DNA of 64,000 nt from Photobacterium lutimaris (GCF_003025555.1 NZ_PYMH01000002.1:434001-498000); one strand, 5' to 3'; positions 35,372 through 44,753 are shown, counted from the first letter of the stretch. The notes: generated by a model not told the origin, from the letters alone. Translations and numbers: made by a program.

Positions 35372-37930
35372 ATGAGCAAAGTGAGATTGGCCATCATCGG
35401 CAACGGAATGGTGGGCCATCGCTTTATCGAGGAATTAGTCGATAAAGCCAATATGGACAATTACGAGGTAACGGTATTTTGCGAAGAACCTCGTGTCGCC
35501 TATGATCGGGTTCACCTTTCATCGTATTTCTCCCACCATACCGCCGAAGAACTTTCGCTCGTTAAAGAAGGCTTCTACCAGAAACACGCCATCAATATCC
35601 TCCTCGGTGAACGCGCCATTAACATCAACCGAGAAAAACGCATCGTACACTCCAGCACTGGTCGTGAAGTTCAATACGACAAGTTAATCCTCGCGACCGG
35701 CTCCTTCCCGTTTGTTCCACCTATCAAAGGCAATGAAAGCAAAGACTGCTTTGTCTACCGCACTATCGAAGATCTCAAAGCAATTGAAGCGTCAGCAAAA
35801 AACAGCAAAGTCGGTGTTGTTGTCGGTGGTGGCCTACTCGGCCTAGAAGCCGCTGGTGCTCTAAAGGCACTCGGTGTACAAACCCACGTTGTTGAATTTG
35901 CGCCAAAGCTAATGGCTGAACAGCTAGACATGGCAGGTGGTAATCAGCTTCGCCAGAAAATTGAGCGCATGGGTGTAAATGTCCATACCAGCAAGAACAC
36001 ACTGGAAATTGCTCCGGAAGGTACTAGCGCTAGGAACGTGATGCGCTTTGCTGATGGTACTGAGCTAGAGACTGATTTCATTGTTTTCTCTGCCGGTATC
36101 CGTCCACAAGACAAATTGGCTCGCCAAATGGAGCTTGATGTTGCTCCTCGCGGCGGTATCGCTATCAATAACACCTGCCAGACCTCAGACGATAATATCT
36201 ACGCTATTGGTGAATGCGCCTCTTGGAATGAAATGTTCTATGGCCTAGTTGCACCGGGTTACAAAATGGCACAGGTCGCTGTTTCACATATTATTGGTGA
36301 CGATAACCAATTTGAAGGCGCAGACATGAGCGCCAAGCTCAAACTGCTTGGGGTAAAAGTAGGCTCAATTGGTGATGCCAATGGTCGCACGCCTGGCTGT
36401 AAGAGCTTTGTATACCAGAACGAAGAGCAAGAAGTTTACAAGCGAATCATTGTGTCCGAGGACAACAAGAAACTACTCGGTGCTGTAATGGTGGGTGATA
36501 CCTCTGACTATGGCGACCTGCTGCAGTTGATGCTCAACGAAATCGACCTGCCGGAGCACCCGGACACATTGATCCTGCCTGCCCACGCCGGTGCTGAAAA
36601 ACCGGCGTTAGGTGCAGATTCGCTACCTGATACTGCCGTGATCTGTTCTTGCTTCGATGTGACCAAGGCAAAAATTGCCCAAGCTGTCACTGACGGCAAC
36701 CATACTCTCGCTGATATCAAAGCCGTTACCGGTGCCGGTACTGGCTGTGGGGGTTGTATTCCGTTGGTCACGTCAGTGCTCAATGCTGAATTGGCTAAAT
36801 CAGGTATCGAAGTGAAAAACGATGTGTGTGAGCACTTCGCCTATTCACGTCAGGAGCTTTTCCATCTGATCCGCATCGAAGAAATCAAAACCTTTGATGA
36901 GCTACTAGAGAAATACGGTCAAGGCTACGGCTGTGAAGTTTGTAAACCGCTAGCAGGCTCTCTTCTGGCTTCGTGCTGGGGTGAGCATATCCTCAAACCT
37001 CAATTGGTTAAGCTGCACGATACCAACGATAACTTCCTTGGTAACATCCAAAAAGACGGTACCTATTCGGTTATTCCGCGTATGGCCGGTGGTGAAGTTA
37101 CCCCACAAGCCCTTGGTGCGCTTGCTGCGGTTGCCGAAGAATACAACCTGTACACCAAAGTAACCGGTGCTCAGCGTATCGGCCTATTTGGTGCTCAGAA
37201 AGATGATCTTCCTGTGATCTGGCGCAAGCTGATTGACGCTGGTTTCGAAACAGGCCAAGCCTACGCAAAAGCGCTGCGTATGGCGAAAACCTGTGTGGGT
37301 TCGACGTGGTGTCGATACGGTGTTCAAGACTCTGTCGGCTTGGGCTCTTACATTGAGAACCGTTACAAAGGGATCCGTACTCCTCACAAGATGAAGTTTG
37401 GTGTCTCTGGCTGTACCCGTGAATGTGCGGAAGCGCAGGGTAAAGATCTTGGCATAATCGCAACCGACGCCGGCTGGAACATGTACGTATGCGGTAACGG
37501 TGGTATGAAACCTCGCCACGCCGATCTACTGGCCAGCGACCTAGACCAAGAAACGCTCATCAAGTACATCGACCGCTTCATGATGTTGTACATCCGCACC
37601 GCTGCGCCACTGCAGCGTACCTCTGTATGGATGGACAACATGGAAGGTGGCGTGGACTACCTGCGAGAAGTGATTGTTGATGACAAACTTGGCATCAACG
37701 CCCAACTAGAACTGGACGTTGCCAAGTTGGTTGATGAGTATGAGTGTGAGTGGACAGCCACGATCAACGACGAATCGCAGCTAACGCGTTTTGCCCACTT
37801 CATCAACGCCGATCTTCGTGATGACAACGTGGTCTTCGTTGCCGAGCGTGACCAGCACCGACCTGCGACGTTCACCGAAAAACACCCCGATGCCATTGGC
37901 GATATCCTGCACGTTGAATTGGAGAGTTAA
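35372..37930 (+). CDS. nirB: NADH-dependent nitrite reductase, large subunit
   Basis: An 852-residue cytoplasmic flavo-siroheme enzyme that reduces nitrite to ammonium with NADH. An N-terminal FAD/NAD domain opens with LAIIGNGMVGHRF. The BFD-like [2Fe-2S] domain shows CSCFDVTKAKIAQA and GAGTGCGGC. The siroheme/4Fe-4S reductase domain has TCVGSTWCRYGVQDSVG and SGCTRECAEAQGKDLG cysteine pairs. Length is normal, and AGAGGA precedes the ATG. nirD follows two bases after the stop, then a nitrite transporter and a siroheme methylase, forming a nitrite assimilation or detoxification operon. Confidence 0.96.
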   Translation: MSKVRLAIIGNGMVGHRFIEELVDKANMDNYEVTVFCEEPRVAYDRVHLSSYFSHHTAEELSLVKEGFYQKHAINILLGERAININREKRIVHSSTGREVQYDKLILATGSFPFVPPIKGNESKDCFVYRTIEDLKAIEASAKNSKVGVVVGGGLLGLEAAGALKALGVQTHVVEFAPKLMAEQLDMAGGNQLRQKIERMGVNVHTSKNTLEIAPEGTSARNVMRFADGTELETDFIVFSAGIRPQDKLARQMELDVAPRGGIAINNTCQTSDDNIYAIGECASWNEMFYGLVAPGYKMAQVAVSHIIGDDNQFEGADMSAKLKLLGVKVGSIGDANGRTPGCKSFVYQNEEQEVYKRIIVSEDNKKLLGAVMVGDTSDYGDLLQLMLNEIDLPEHPDTLILPAHAGAEKPALGADSLPDTAVICSCFDVTKAKIAQAVTDGNHTLADIKAVTGAGTGCGGCIPLVTSVLNAELAKSGIEVKNDVCEHFAYSRQELFHLIRIEEIKTFDELLEKYGQGYGCEVCKPLAGSLLASCWGEHILKPQLVKLHDTNDNFLGNIQKDGTYSVIPRMAGGEVTPQALGALAAVAEEYNLYTKVTGAQRIGLFGAQKDDLPVIWRKLIDAGFETGQAYAKALRMAKTCVGSTWCRYGVQDSVGLGSYIENRYKGIRTPHKMKFGVSGCTRECAEAQGKDLGIIATDAGWNMYVCGNGGMKPRHADLLASDLDQETLIKYIDRFMMLYIRTAAPLQRTSVWMDNMEGGVDYLREVIVDDKLGINAQLELDVAKLVDEYECEWTATINDESQLTRFAHFINADLRDDNVVFVAERDQHRPATFTEKHPDAIGDILHVELES

Positions 37931-37932
37931 TC

Positions 37933-38256
37933 ATGGCTTTTGAGCTAATCTGCGATATCCAAGATATCACCCCAGGGACAGGCGTTTGTGCGCTGTTCAA
38001 CGGCCAGCAAGTTGCCATCTTTCGCCCGAGCGTTGTCGAAGAAGTTTTTGCTATCAGCAATATGGACCCGTTTGCCCGCTCAAACGTGTTATCTCGCGGC
38101 CTGATTTGTCAGCACCAAGATGAACTTTGGGTCGCAAGCCCGCTGAAGAAGCAACGCTTCAACCTGTCTACCGGTGTATGTATGGAAGATGAGCGCTTTA
38201 ACATTAAAACCTTCAATGTCCGTGTAGCTAACGGCAAGGTTGAAATCGCCGCGTAA
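37933..38256 (+). CDS. nirD: Nitrite reductase, small subunit
   Basis: A 107-residue Rieske-like small subunit of the NADH nitrite reductase. It has the Rieske fold pattern, including LICQHQDELWVASPLKKQRF and STGVCMEDERFNIKTF. As in other NirD proteins, the usual cluster-binding CxH pairs of true Rieske proteins are not intact, so it probably plays a structural role. GGAG ahead of the ATG lies in the last codons of nirB. Confidence 0.94.
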   Translation: MAFELICDIQDITPGTGVCALFNGQQVAIFRPSVVEEVFAISNMDPFARSNVLSRGLICQHQDELWVASPLKKQRFNLSTGVCMEDERFNIKTFNVRVANGKVEIAA

Positions 38257-38292
38257 AAGCAAAAACGGTTAATCACCAAAGATTTAATAGCG

Positions 38293-38329
38293 AAAAGGCT
38301 CCTTGCCCAACACAGGAATGAGAGCCTTT
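38293..38329 (+). terminator. Terminator-like hairpin between nirD and nirC
   Basis: The arms AAAGGCTC and GAGCCTTT enclose a 20-base loop; an AT-rich tract with TTTTTATTTT follows after about ten bases. It may attenuate transcription between nirBD and the transporter rather than stop it entirely. Confidence 0.5.
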
Positions 38330-38365
38330 GACTATTCAATTTTTATTTTAACTTTTTGGAGTGAC

Positions 38366-39223
38366 ATGATGTCCTATTCAAAACCGATGGAATTCGTTCA
38401 GACAATGATTGACACTGGCGAAGCGAAAATGCGCACCTCTACACGCGATTTGATATTACGTGGCACGATGGCGGGTATTATCCTTTCGTTAGCGGTTGTA
38501 GTGGCGATCACCGCTATCACACAAACCGGTATTGGCATTGTCGGTGCGCTCGTCTTCCCTGTTGGCTTCTGTATTTTAAGCCTGATGGGCTATGACCTGG
38601 TTACCGGTGTGTTCGGTCTTGCCCCATTGGCAAAATTCGACAATCGCAAAGGAATCACCTGGAGTCATGTTCTGCGTTGCTGGGGGCTTGTGGGGCTGGG
38701 TAACCTCATCGGTTCGCTTATTGTTGCTTTCCTCATCGCTCTTTCATTCACCATGAACTTCACAGTTGAACCTGGAGCCGTCGGTCAAACTTTTATTAAG
38801 GCAGCAACAGCACGTACCGTTGGCTTCGAAGAACTTGGCGCAAATGGCTGGATCACCTGTTTTGTTCGCGGCATTCTTTGTAACTTAATGGTTTGCTTGG
38901 GCGTGATTGGTAACATGACGGCCCGTAGCGTAGCAGGGAAAATTGCAGCAATGTGGCTACCTATCTTTATTTTCTTCGCATTAGTCTTTGAGCACGCAGT
39001 GGTGAACATGTTCCTGTTCCCACTGGGCATGATGCTAGGCGCTGATTTTGGTATTGCGACTTGGTTGAACTTCAACCTTATCCCAACCATCCTAGGTAAC
39101 CTAGTCGGTGGCCTGCTATTTACGTGTATTCCGCTATACCTAACGCACGCAAAAACAGCGCCGGCAATTAACGTAGAAAATGATTCCGCGATTAATGCAG
39201 AGCCTGCATTTAGCACTAAGTAA
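38366..39223 (+). CDS. nirC: Formate/nitrite transporter family protein (NirC-like)
   Basis: A 285-residue inner-membrane channel of the FNT family. Six hydrophobic segments are visible, with family motifs such as GALVFPVGFCILSLMGYDLVT (the pore region) and FVRGILCNLMVCLGV, then EHAVVNMFLFPLGMMLGA. Its position after nirBD points to nitrite uptake, though formate cannot be excluded. The start at 38366 follows GGAG; a second ATG three bases later is equivalent. It is somewhat longer at both ends than E. coli NirC. Confidence 0.9.
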   Translation: MMSYSKPMEFVQTMIDTGEAKMRTSTRDLILRGTMAGIILSLAVVVAITAITQTGIGIVGALVFPVGFCILSLMGYDLVTGVFGLAPLAKFDNRKGITWSHVLRCWGLVGLGNLIGSLIVAFLIALSFTMNFTVEPGAVGQTFIKAATARTVGFEELGANGWITCFVRGILCNLMVCLGVIGNMTARSVAGKIAAMWLPIFIFFALVFEHAVVNMFLFPLGMMLGADFGIATWLNFNLIPTILGNLVGGLLFTCIPLYLTHAKTAPAINVENDSAINAEPAFSTK

Positions 39224-39393
39224 GCATTTCATTTGGTCCCGGGTGAGTACTCGGGGCCTACACTTAGCTACAAAGCGAATGTATCAATAAAGCTATTGTA
39301 CTGTTTTGGCTATAAAAAGTAATAACTCCTTAGGGTAAAGCTCACCAAACGAGTGTTACTTTTTATAACCAAATTTGAAGGAAAGACATTGCT

Positions 39394-40152
39394 ATGACGA
39401 CCAATCACGCAATATCAAACAGCGGCTTTGTCTCACTTGTCGGCGCAGGTCCGGGTGATCCGGATTTGCTGACTGTAAAAGGCCTGAAAGTTATCCAAGC
39501 TGCAGACGTCGTAGTGTACGACCGTCTGGTTTCAACAGATATCCTGGCGCTGGCAGATGCCTCCGCCGAGATGATTTACGTCGGTAAAAAACTCGATTTC
39601 CATTGTGTCCCACAAGATCAAATCAACCAGATTTTGGTTCAAAAAGCGCAAGAAGGTAAGCGTGTTGTCCGCCTGAAAGGTGGTGACTCATTCATCTTTG
39701 GCCGTGGTGGTGAAGAACTCGAAGAGTTAGCCAAATTTGGTATTAAATATGAAGTTGTACCGGGGATCACCGCCGCAGCAGGTGCTACCGCCTATGCCGG
39801 GATCCCGCTGACCCATCGCGACCACGCCCAAAGTGTCCAGTTTATCACCGGCCACGTGCAGAAAGACGGCCGCGAAATCGAGTGGGGCTCACTGGCTCAG
39901 TCCAATAACACCCTCGTCTTCTATATGGGTTTGAAACAGAGTGGCCATATTTGCGACAAGCTGATCACCCACGGTCTGGCTGCCAAAACACCTTGCGCGA
40001 TTATTGAAAATGGTACTCGCCAGGATCAACGTGTACTTACCGGTACACTTGCAACGCTGCCAGAACTGGCAAACGGTGCAGTGAGTCCCGCATTAATTGT
40101 TATTGGCAGTGTGGCGTCACTGAGTGAAACCTTGCAGTGGTTCAATCAGTGA
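39394..40152 (+). CDS. cobA: Uroporphyrinogen-III C-methyltransferase
   Basis: A 252-residue SAM-dependent enzyme that adds two methyl groups to uroporphyrinogen III to give precorrin-2, the precursor of siroheme. Motifs are [17 protein letters not shown] at the N-terminus, [32 protein letters not shown] and [20 protein letters not shown]. It is the stand-alone SUMT form, without the CysG dehydrogenase/ferrochelatase part. Because NirB needs siroheme, its place after nirBDC is functionally coherent. GAAGGAAAG precedes the start. Confidence 0.95.
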   Translation: MTTNHAISNSGFVSLVGAGPGDPDLLTVKGLKVIQAADVVVYDRLVSTDILALADASAEMIYVGKKLDFHCVPQDQINQILVQKAQEGKRVVRLKGGDSFIFGRGGEELEELAKFGIKYEVVPGITAAAGATAYAGIPLTHRDHAQSVQFITGHVQKDGREIEWGSLAQSNNTLVFYMGLKQSGHICDKLITHGLAAKTPCAIIENGTRQDQRVLTGTLATLPELANGAVSPALIVIGSVASLSETLQWFNQ

Positions 40153-40189
40153 TTAACCACACCATCCAATGACCAACCAATAAAAAAAC

Positions 40190-40216
40190 CAAAGGGCACG
40201 TATCTGTGCCCTTTGA
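40190..40216. terminator. Bidirectional terminator between cobA and the YeeE/YedE gene
   Basis: A perfect stem, CAAAGGGCAC / GTGCCCTTTG with loop GTATCT-type bases, followed on the minus strand by a run of seven T and on the plus strand by a weaker T-run. Confidence 0.88.
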
Positions 40217-40239
40217 CTGGATTTTTAGTACGCGACAGC

Positions 40240-40662
40240 TTAACGTTTGACCAAAACAGAACCAAGCCCCATCCCGATCAGCATCATCGCTATAAAGACC
40301 AACATCGATGGATTTAGTCCTAGGGTCGACGTTACCGCAGGTCCAGGACAAATACCGGCAATCCCCCACCCTAAACCAAACAGTGCGGCCCCAGTAACCA
40401 GCTGTTTATCAATCACTTTGTTGTTAGAGATTTCGAATTTTTCTGAACATACGGGAGCAGAGCGTTTCTTTACCACCAACAGATAAACAGGCAGGAACAC
40501 CGCTAATGCCCCACCCATCACAAACACCAAGCTAGGATCCCAAGCACCTGCGATATCTAAAAAACCCAATACACGGTGGGGATCGACCATACCAGATACC
40601 ATCATTCCCAAACCAAACAGTAGCCCTGTCAATAACGCCACAAGTTGCGATAAGCCTTTCAT
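40240..40662 (-). CDS. YeeE/YedE-family membrane protein, C-terminal half type
   Basis: A 140-residue inner-membrane protein with four hydrophobic segments. Its signature is GLGWGIAGICPGPAVTS, with the cysteine that in YeeE (TsuA)-type transporters handles thiosulfate or other sulfur compounds. The opening LLTGLLFGLGMMVSGMVDP is the usual DUF6691 pattern. The start at 40662 is preferred; the longer frame to 40824 overlaps the neighbour and lacks similarity. Paired with the gene at 40676, it makes a split YeeE/YedE transporter, opposite a persulfide/CoA-disulfide reductase. Confidence 0.87.
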   Translation of the reverse strand: MKGLSQLVALLTGLLFGLGMMVSGMVDPHRVLGFLDIAGAWDPSLVFVMGGALAVFLPVYLLVVKKRSAPVCSEKFEISNNKVIDKQLVTGAALFGLGWGIAGICPGPAVTSTLGLNPSMLVFIAMMLIGMGLGSVLVKR

Positions 40663-40675
40663 CTTGAATCCCCTG

Positions 40676-41095
40676 TTACAGAACATGTAGGCGAACAAAG
40701 ACGGTTGCAATTGCAACGCCCATAAAAATACATGTCGCGACAATAGACCGTTTAGACAACCGCCCGATCCCGCAGATACCGTGGCCACTGGTACACCCGT
40801 TACCGATTTTAGTACCAACCCCAACCAATAGACCGGCTAAACCAACCCACAAAAACGACGACACCGGTAAGGTTTCAGGTAACGTGAATCCTATCGCGGG
40901 AGCCAACAAGCCACTCACCAACATGCCAATGACAAACAATAATCGCCACGACACCTCCCCTTGTTTAGGTGTCAGCAAGCCCGACACAATACCGCTGATC
41001 CCTGCAATTCTGCCATTCATCACCAACAAGACAGATGCAGATATACCAAGCAGTATGCCTCCGGCCAGTGCATCCCATGGAATTTCAAAAGCCAT
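40676..41095 (-). CDS. YeeE/YedE-family membrane protein, N-terminal half type
   Basis: A 139-residue membrane protein with four hydrophobic segments and the hallmark VGTKIGNGCTSGHGICGIGR, whose cysteine is conserved in YeeE/YedE sulfur transporters. The start MAFEIPWDALAGG at 41095 is preferred to the frame start five codons earlier. It precedes the companion half by 13 bp, and together they equal one full-length YeeE. The divergent neighbour encodes a rhodanese-bearing reductase, so uptake of a reduced sulfur species is likely. Confidence 0.88.
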   Translation of the reverse strand: MAFEIPWDALAGGILLGISASVLLVMNGRIAGISGIVSGLLTPKQGEVSWRLLFVIGMLVSGLLAPAIGFTLPETLPVSSFLWVGLAGLLVGVGTKIGNGCTSGHGICGIGRLSKRSIVATCIFMGVAIATVFVRLHVL

Positions 41096-41177
41096 ATTTA
41101 CTCCTATCAAATTCGCCCGGATTCATTGCTTTAGAGAATACTAAAATAAAATAATCAGTCAATACTAATTTAGCGTA

Positions 41178-41205
41178 AATTAAATTAGCTTTTTCTAATT
41201 TAATT
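41178..41205. promoter_or_regulatory. Operator candidate between divergent sulfur genes
   Basis: A perfect 11-bp inverted repeat, AATTAAATTAG-CTTTTT-CTAATTTAATT, in the 179-bp divergent promoter region of the YeeE/YedE pair and the CoADR-rhodanese gene. An ACTAATTT sequence lies 15 bp to the left. The shape and the CTAAT half-site resemble operators of sulfide/persulfide-responsive ArsR repressors (BigR, YgaV). No such repressor gene is adjacent, so the regulator is inferred. Confidence 0.6.
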
Positions 41206-41274
41206 ATTTATATTGGAAGCCAACATGAATCGAGATACTGTAGTTCCCTAATTTTAGGGCAGACGGAGAATGCA

Positions 41275-42978
41275 ATGACCAAGATTTTGATTGTAGGTGG
41301 CGTCGCAGGTGGAGCTTCTGCTGCCGCACGTGCTCGCCGATTAAGTGAAGATGCTGACATCATCATGTTTGAGCGAGGCGAGTTCGTCTCCTTTGCCAAC
41401 TGCGGCCTTCCCTATCATATTGGTGGTGATATCACTGACCGCAGCAAACTGTTGTTGCAAACGCCAGAAAGCTTTCTTGCTCGTTTCAATGTCGATGTCA
41501 GGGTGATGAATGAAGTTACCGCCATTGATCGTCAAGCCAAAAGTGTCACGGTGAAAAATTTGCTCGATGGTTCAGAATACAGTGAAACGTATGACTTCCT
41601 TCTCCTGAGCCCAGGCGCAGCGCCTGTCATTCCGCCAATACCGGGGATTGATAACCCGCTGACGCACTCTTTGCGCAATATTCCAGATATGGATAAGATC
41701 CTTAAAACGATCGAAATGAACAAACCCGAACATGCAACGGTCGTGGGCGGCGGTTTTATTGGCCTTGAAATGATGGAAGCTTTCCACCAACTAGGGATAA
41801 AAACCACACTGGTCGAGATGGCAGATCAGGTCATGACACCCGTTGATCGTGAGATGGCCGGTTTTGTCCATCAGGAAATCCAAGACAAGGGCATTGATCT
41901 GCGCTTGGGGGTTGCACTTGAGTCTGTTGACTATACCCCCAGTCAGTCTGTCGCTAACGAAGATGCTGGCGAGAGCGCGGCACACCAGCACCTGTGCGGC
42001 GACCTAAATCTGCAGCTTAATAACGGAGATAGCTTCAGTACCGATATTTTGATCATGGCCATCGGCGTACGGCCTGAAACAACACTGGCTGTTGAGGCGG
42101 GTTTAAAAATTGGTGATCTCGGTGGCATCTACACCAACGAAAGCATGCAAACAAGTGACCCATCAATCTATGCTGTCGGTGACGCCATCGAAGAACAAGA
42201 TTTTGTCACTGGTAAACAAACATTGGTACCGCTAGCGGGCCCAGCCAATCGCCAAGGCCGTATGGCTGCTGACAACATGCTAGGACGCAGCGAAACATAC
42301 CAAGGCACGCAGGGTACGGCAATTTGTAAAGTGTTCGAACTCGCTGTTGCTTCCACCGGTAAGAATGAAAAGCAACTTAAGCGTGAGGGTGTCGATTATG
42401 AAAAAGTCTACGTTCATACCGCAAGCCATGCCAGCTACTACCCGGGCGCTGAAACCGTCTCGCTGAAACTCATGTTTGCCCCTGATTCCGGCAAGATCTT
42501 CGGTGCCCAGGCTGTCGGTAAGGACGGTATTGATAAACGTATTGATGTAATGGCTGTCGCCCAGCGCGCGGGCATGACCGTTCAACAGTTGCAGCACCTT
42601 GAGCTGACCTATGCGCCACCTTACGGCAGTGCCAAAGATGTGATCAACCAAGCGGCATTTGTCGCCAGTAACATCATCAAAGGGGATGCTACGCCCATTC
42701 ACTTTGATGAGATTGATTCACTGAGCGAAGACCAGCTATTGCTCGATGTGCGTAACCCAGGAGAGCTGGAAGCAGCCGGTTATCTTGAGGGGGCGGTCAA
42801 CATTCCTGTCGATCAGCTACGTCAGCGCATGAACGAGCTACCGAAAGATAAAGAAATCATCATCTATTGCGCTGTGGGCTTGCGTGGTAATGTCGCCTAT
42901 CGCCAGCTAGTCAATAATGGTTTCAAAGCTCGAAACCTGATTGGCGGATATCGTACTTATACGTTTGCACAAAAGTAA
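41275..42978 (+). CDS. CoA-disulfide / persulfide reductase fused to rhodanese (CoADR-RHD)
   Basis: A 567-residue fusion. The N-terminal flavoprotein disulfide reductase has VGGVAGGASAAARARRL for FAD and a single active-site cysteine, C43, in SFANCGLPYHIGG, as in CoADR/Npsr enzymes. An NAD motif (VVGGGFIGLEM) and FAD motif (YAVGDAIEEQDF) follow. The C-terminal rhodanese domain starts near residue 475, with its active cysteine about 532 in IIYCAVGLRG. Such enzymes reduce CoA-persulfides, polysulfide or CoA disulfide with NADH. It is divergent from the YeeE/YedE pair across a shared operator candidate. Confidence 0.93.
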   Translation: MTKILIVGGVAGGASAAARARRLSEDADIIMFERGEFVSFANCGLPYHIGGDITDRSKLLLQTPESFLARFNVDVRVMNEVTAIDRQAKSVTVKNLLDGSEYSETYDFLLLSPGAAPVIPPIPGIDNPLTHSLRNIPDMDKILKTIEMNKPEHATVVGGGFIGLEMMEAFHQLGIKTTLVEMADQVMTPVDREMAGFVHQEIQDKGIDLRLGVALESVDYTPSQSVANEDAGESAAHQHLCGDLNLQLNNGDSFSTDILIMAIGVRPETTLAVEAGLKIGDLGGIYTNESMQTSDPSIYAVGDAIEEQDFVTGKQTLVPLAGPANRQGRMAADNMLGRSETYQGTQGTAICKVFELAVASTGKNEKQLKREGVDYEKVYVHTASHASYYPGAETVSLKLMFAPDSGKIFGAQAVGKDGIDKRIDVMAVAQRAGMTVQQLQHLELTYAPPYGSAKDVINQAAFVASNIIKGDATPIHFDEIDSLSEDQLLLDVRNPGELEAAGYLEGAVNIPVDQLRQRMNELPKDKEIIIYCAVGLRGNVAYRQLVNNGFKARNLIGGYRTYTFAQK

Positions 42979-43001
42979 TTCGTAGCAATACCCCACATAA
43001 T

Positions 43002-43028
43002 AAAGCCTGAGCATCTGCTCAGGCTTTA
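43002..43028. terminator. Bidirectional terminator
   Basis: A perfect stem, AAAGCCTGAGCA / TGCTCAGGCTTT with a very short loop, followed by TATT on one side and by TTATTATG on the other. It serves the CoADR-rhodanese gene and the converging secreted protein gene. Confidence 0.85.
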
Positions 43029-43068
43029 TTCAATTTTTCAAACACATCGCTATTTCACTCACAGAGCA

Positions 43069-44040
43069 TTAGTCATAACTATCGCCCTTCCCGTTATGGC
43101 GCTTGTAATAGCCTTTTCCATTATTACTCTTGTCTTTGTTATAACCCGAGTCATCGCTATCGTCATAGCCACTATCATCATTCTTACCGTAATAGCTATC
43201 ACTATGATATTCATTATAATAGCTGTCATTATAATAACGGTAGCGGTACCAATCATACCAAGACTTGAATTCAGGTTTGTACTCTTCCAAATCGATAACA
43301 AACAGGCAATCAAAAAACATCGGATCACCTTCGTTACCTCCAAATTTGGTTAAGTCGACCATACCAGACAGGCGCACTGTACCCTTATGCCATTGATACT
43401 CCCCATAACCTTTTACTACCGCATTGTCGTCACTGGAAGCACCTGTAATATGCGTTATGGTCTGGCCGTCAGCTGTAACAATAGGCTTCAGCACTGGCTG
43501 AACCGTGGTATGCCCTCGGGTAATTAAGAGTCCGTCAGGGAGATAAAAGAAGGTGGTGCCAATTAACGACACCCCATTACCGCCAGTTTCATCAGGGGTG
43601 ATTTCAGACAAACAATCCGTCGCCCAGCCAATGTGTTCTCCATCGTGGATATTCTTCAACTCAACATCAAAGCACTGCGCATCCAATGGTGGTCCATATT
43701 TTTCCAAAGGAGGCACCGTCTGTGGATACATTGCACCGGTACCGACAAGATTTAACGCCAGGCGCTTTTTAGCATCATCGCCATCGTCTTTGTAGTCACC
43801 CGAACCATCATTAGAATAGCCATCACCATTGGAATAGCTGCTATCGCTGTCACTTTTCGAATATGAATCATCATCTCTTTTACTTGAATAGGACGAAGAA
43901 TCATCATCGTCATAATATTTAGAATCCGAATACGATGAATGCTTATCATCGTCGTCATATTTTCCTGAAGCTAAGCTCCCCGTAGAGAACCCAACACAAA
44001 CCGCCAACACCGAGAGTGCTATCTTGTTCATTCTCATCAT
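43069..44040 (-). CDS. Secreted protein with Asp/Ser/Tyr-rich flanks
   Basis: A 323-residue protein with three parts. A signal peptide ends near SLASG. Residues ~26-90 form a highly acidic Asp/Ser/Tyr/Lys tract with repeated SYS, DDDD and SYSKSDSD units. A globular region follows (~91-250) with two cysteines likely to pair (DAQCFDVELKNIHDGEHIGW and the following DC). The last ~65 residues form a Tyr/Asp/Asn/Lys-rich tail with repeats like YYNDSYYNEYHSDSYYG and SGYDDSDDSGYNKDKS. No family was recognised for the middle. Such tracts are common in calcium-binding or adhesive surface proteins. GGAG precedes the start. Confidence 0.8.
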   Translation of the reverse strand: MMRMNKIALSVLAVCVGFSTGSLASGKYDDDDKHSSYSDSKYYDDDDSSSYSSKRDDDSYSKSDSDSSYSNGDGYSNDGSGDYKDDGDDAKKRLALNLVGTGAMYPQTVPPLEKYGPPLDAQCFDVELKNIHDGEHIGWATDCLSEITPDETGGNGVSLIGTTFFYLPDGLLITRGHTTVQPVLKPIVTADGQTITHITGASSDDNAVVKGYGEYQWHKGTVRLSGMVDLTKFGGNEGDPMFFDCLFVIDLEEYKPEFKSWYDWYRYRYYNDSYYNEYHSDSYYGKNDDSGYDDSDDSGYNKDKSNNGKGYYKRHNGKGDSYD

Positions 44041-44366
44041 GCTACTCCACGTAACGCTGTGGTATCACTTGAATTATTAGCCAACTGATAAGCCATAAGT
44101 GATTTACTACCATCCAGAAAGAACAGTCAATCCAGACGAAATCACTAAATATCGGTTTAATTGTAGATTAATAAGAGAGATGCTTTAGACAGGTATTTAA
44201 AAGCCATAGCGGCCTAAACTGTTAATTGAATGGGTTTTAATCAGAAATACAGCTTATTTTGAAAATGAGAAATCAGTACCAATTCTTAAAAATGATACTG
44301 CCCCATCGCTCAATGACAGCCAGAGATCCTTATCCGGCTGCCACCTCAACATTGCGAACGAAAGAT
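44041..44366. other. Intergenic region with no recognised feature
   Basis: About 325 bp between two minus-strand genes. Short overlapping frames here are incidental; no promoter, hairpin or repeat stood out. Confidence 0.4.
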
Positions 44367-44753
44367 TTAGATCGAAAGGTTTATCGAGGAAGGATCTTTC
44401 GGATTCGGGCCGTATTCGTTGACCGCAGGTTGGCTGTCCTGAATAAAGAAATACAACAATACCAACAGCCCGATCACCGGGATCAAACCGATCAACATCC
44501 ACCAGCCCGTTCGGCCGATATCATGCAGGCGGCGAACACCAACAGCAATACTCGGAATAAGTACCGCAAGGGAATAAATCGCCCCGATAGCTCCCGCCCC
44601 TTCACCGGCACCGGGATTACCCAGTGCCGAGTCAAGCATCGACAATGCAATGCTGATGATGATGTTGAACAAGAAGAAATACCAATACTCTTGCCGCCTC
44701 GCCCGACCTTTAAAGACAGCATATTTTTTCAATACGTGGATATACCAGTTCAT
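44367..44753 (-). CDS. DUF805 membrane protein
   Basis: A 128-residue inner-membrane protein of the DUF805 (YhaH/YhaI) family. It has the opening MNWYIHVLKKYAVFKGRARR, the REYWYFFLFN helix and the signature VGVRRLHDIGRTGWWMLI, with four hydrophobic segments. The C-terminal tail is short, polar and ends NEYGPNPKDPS, as usual. Function is unknown. It is a single gene on the minus strand. Confidence 0.92.
   Translation of the reverse strand: MNWYIHVLKKYAVFKGRARRQEYWYFFLFNIIISIALSMLDSALGNPGAGEGAGAIGAIYSLAVLIPSIAVGVRRLHDIGRTGWWMLIGLIPVIGLLVLLYFFIQDSQPAVNEYGPNPKDPSSINLSI

Noticed and set aside
43096..43353. Plus-strand hydrophobic frame rich in Ile and Val
   Set aside because: It is the antisense reading of the Asp/Tyr-rich repeats of the secreted protein; its hydrophobicity comes from that composition.
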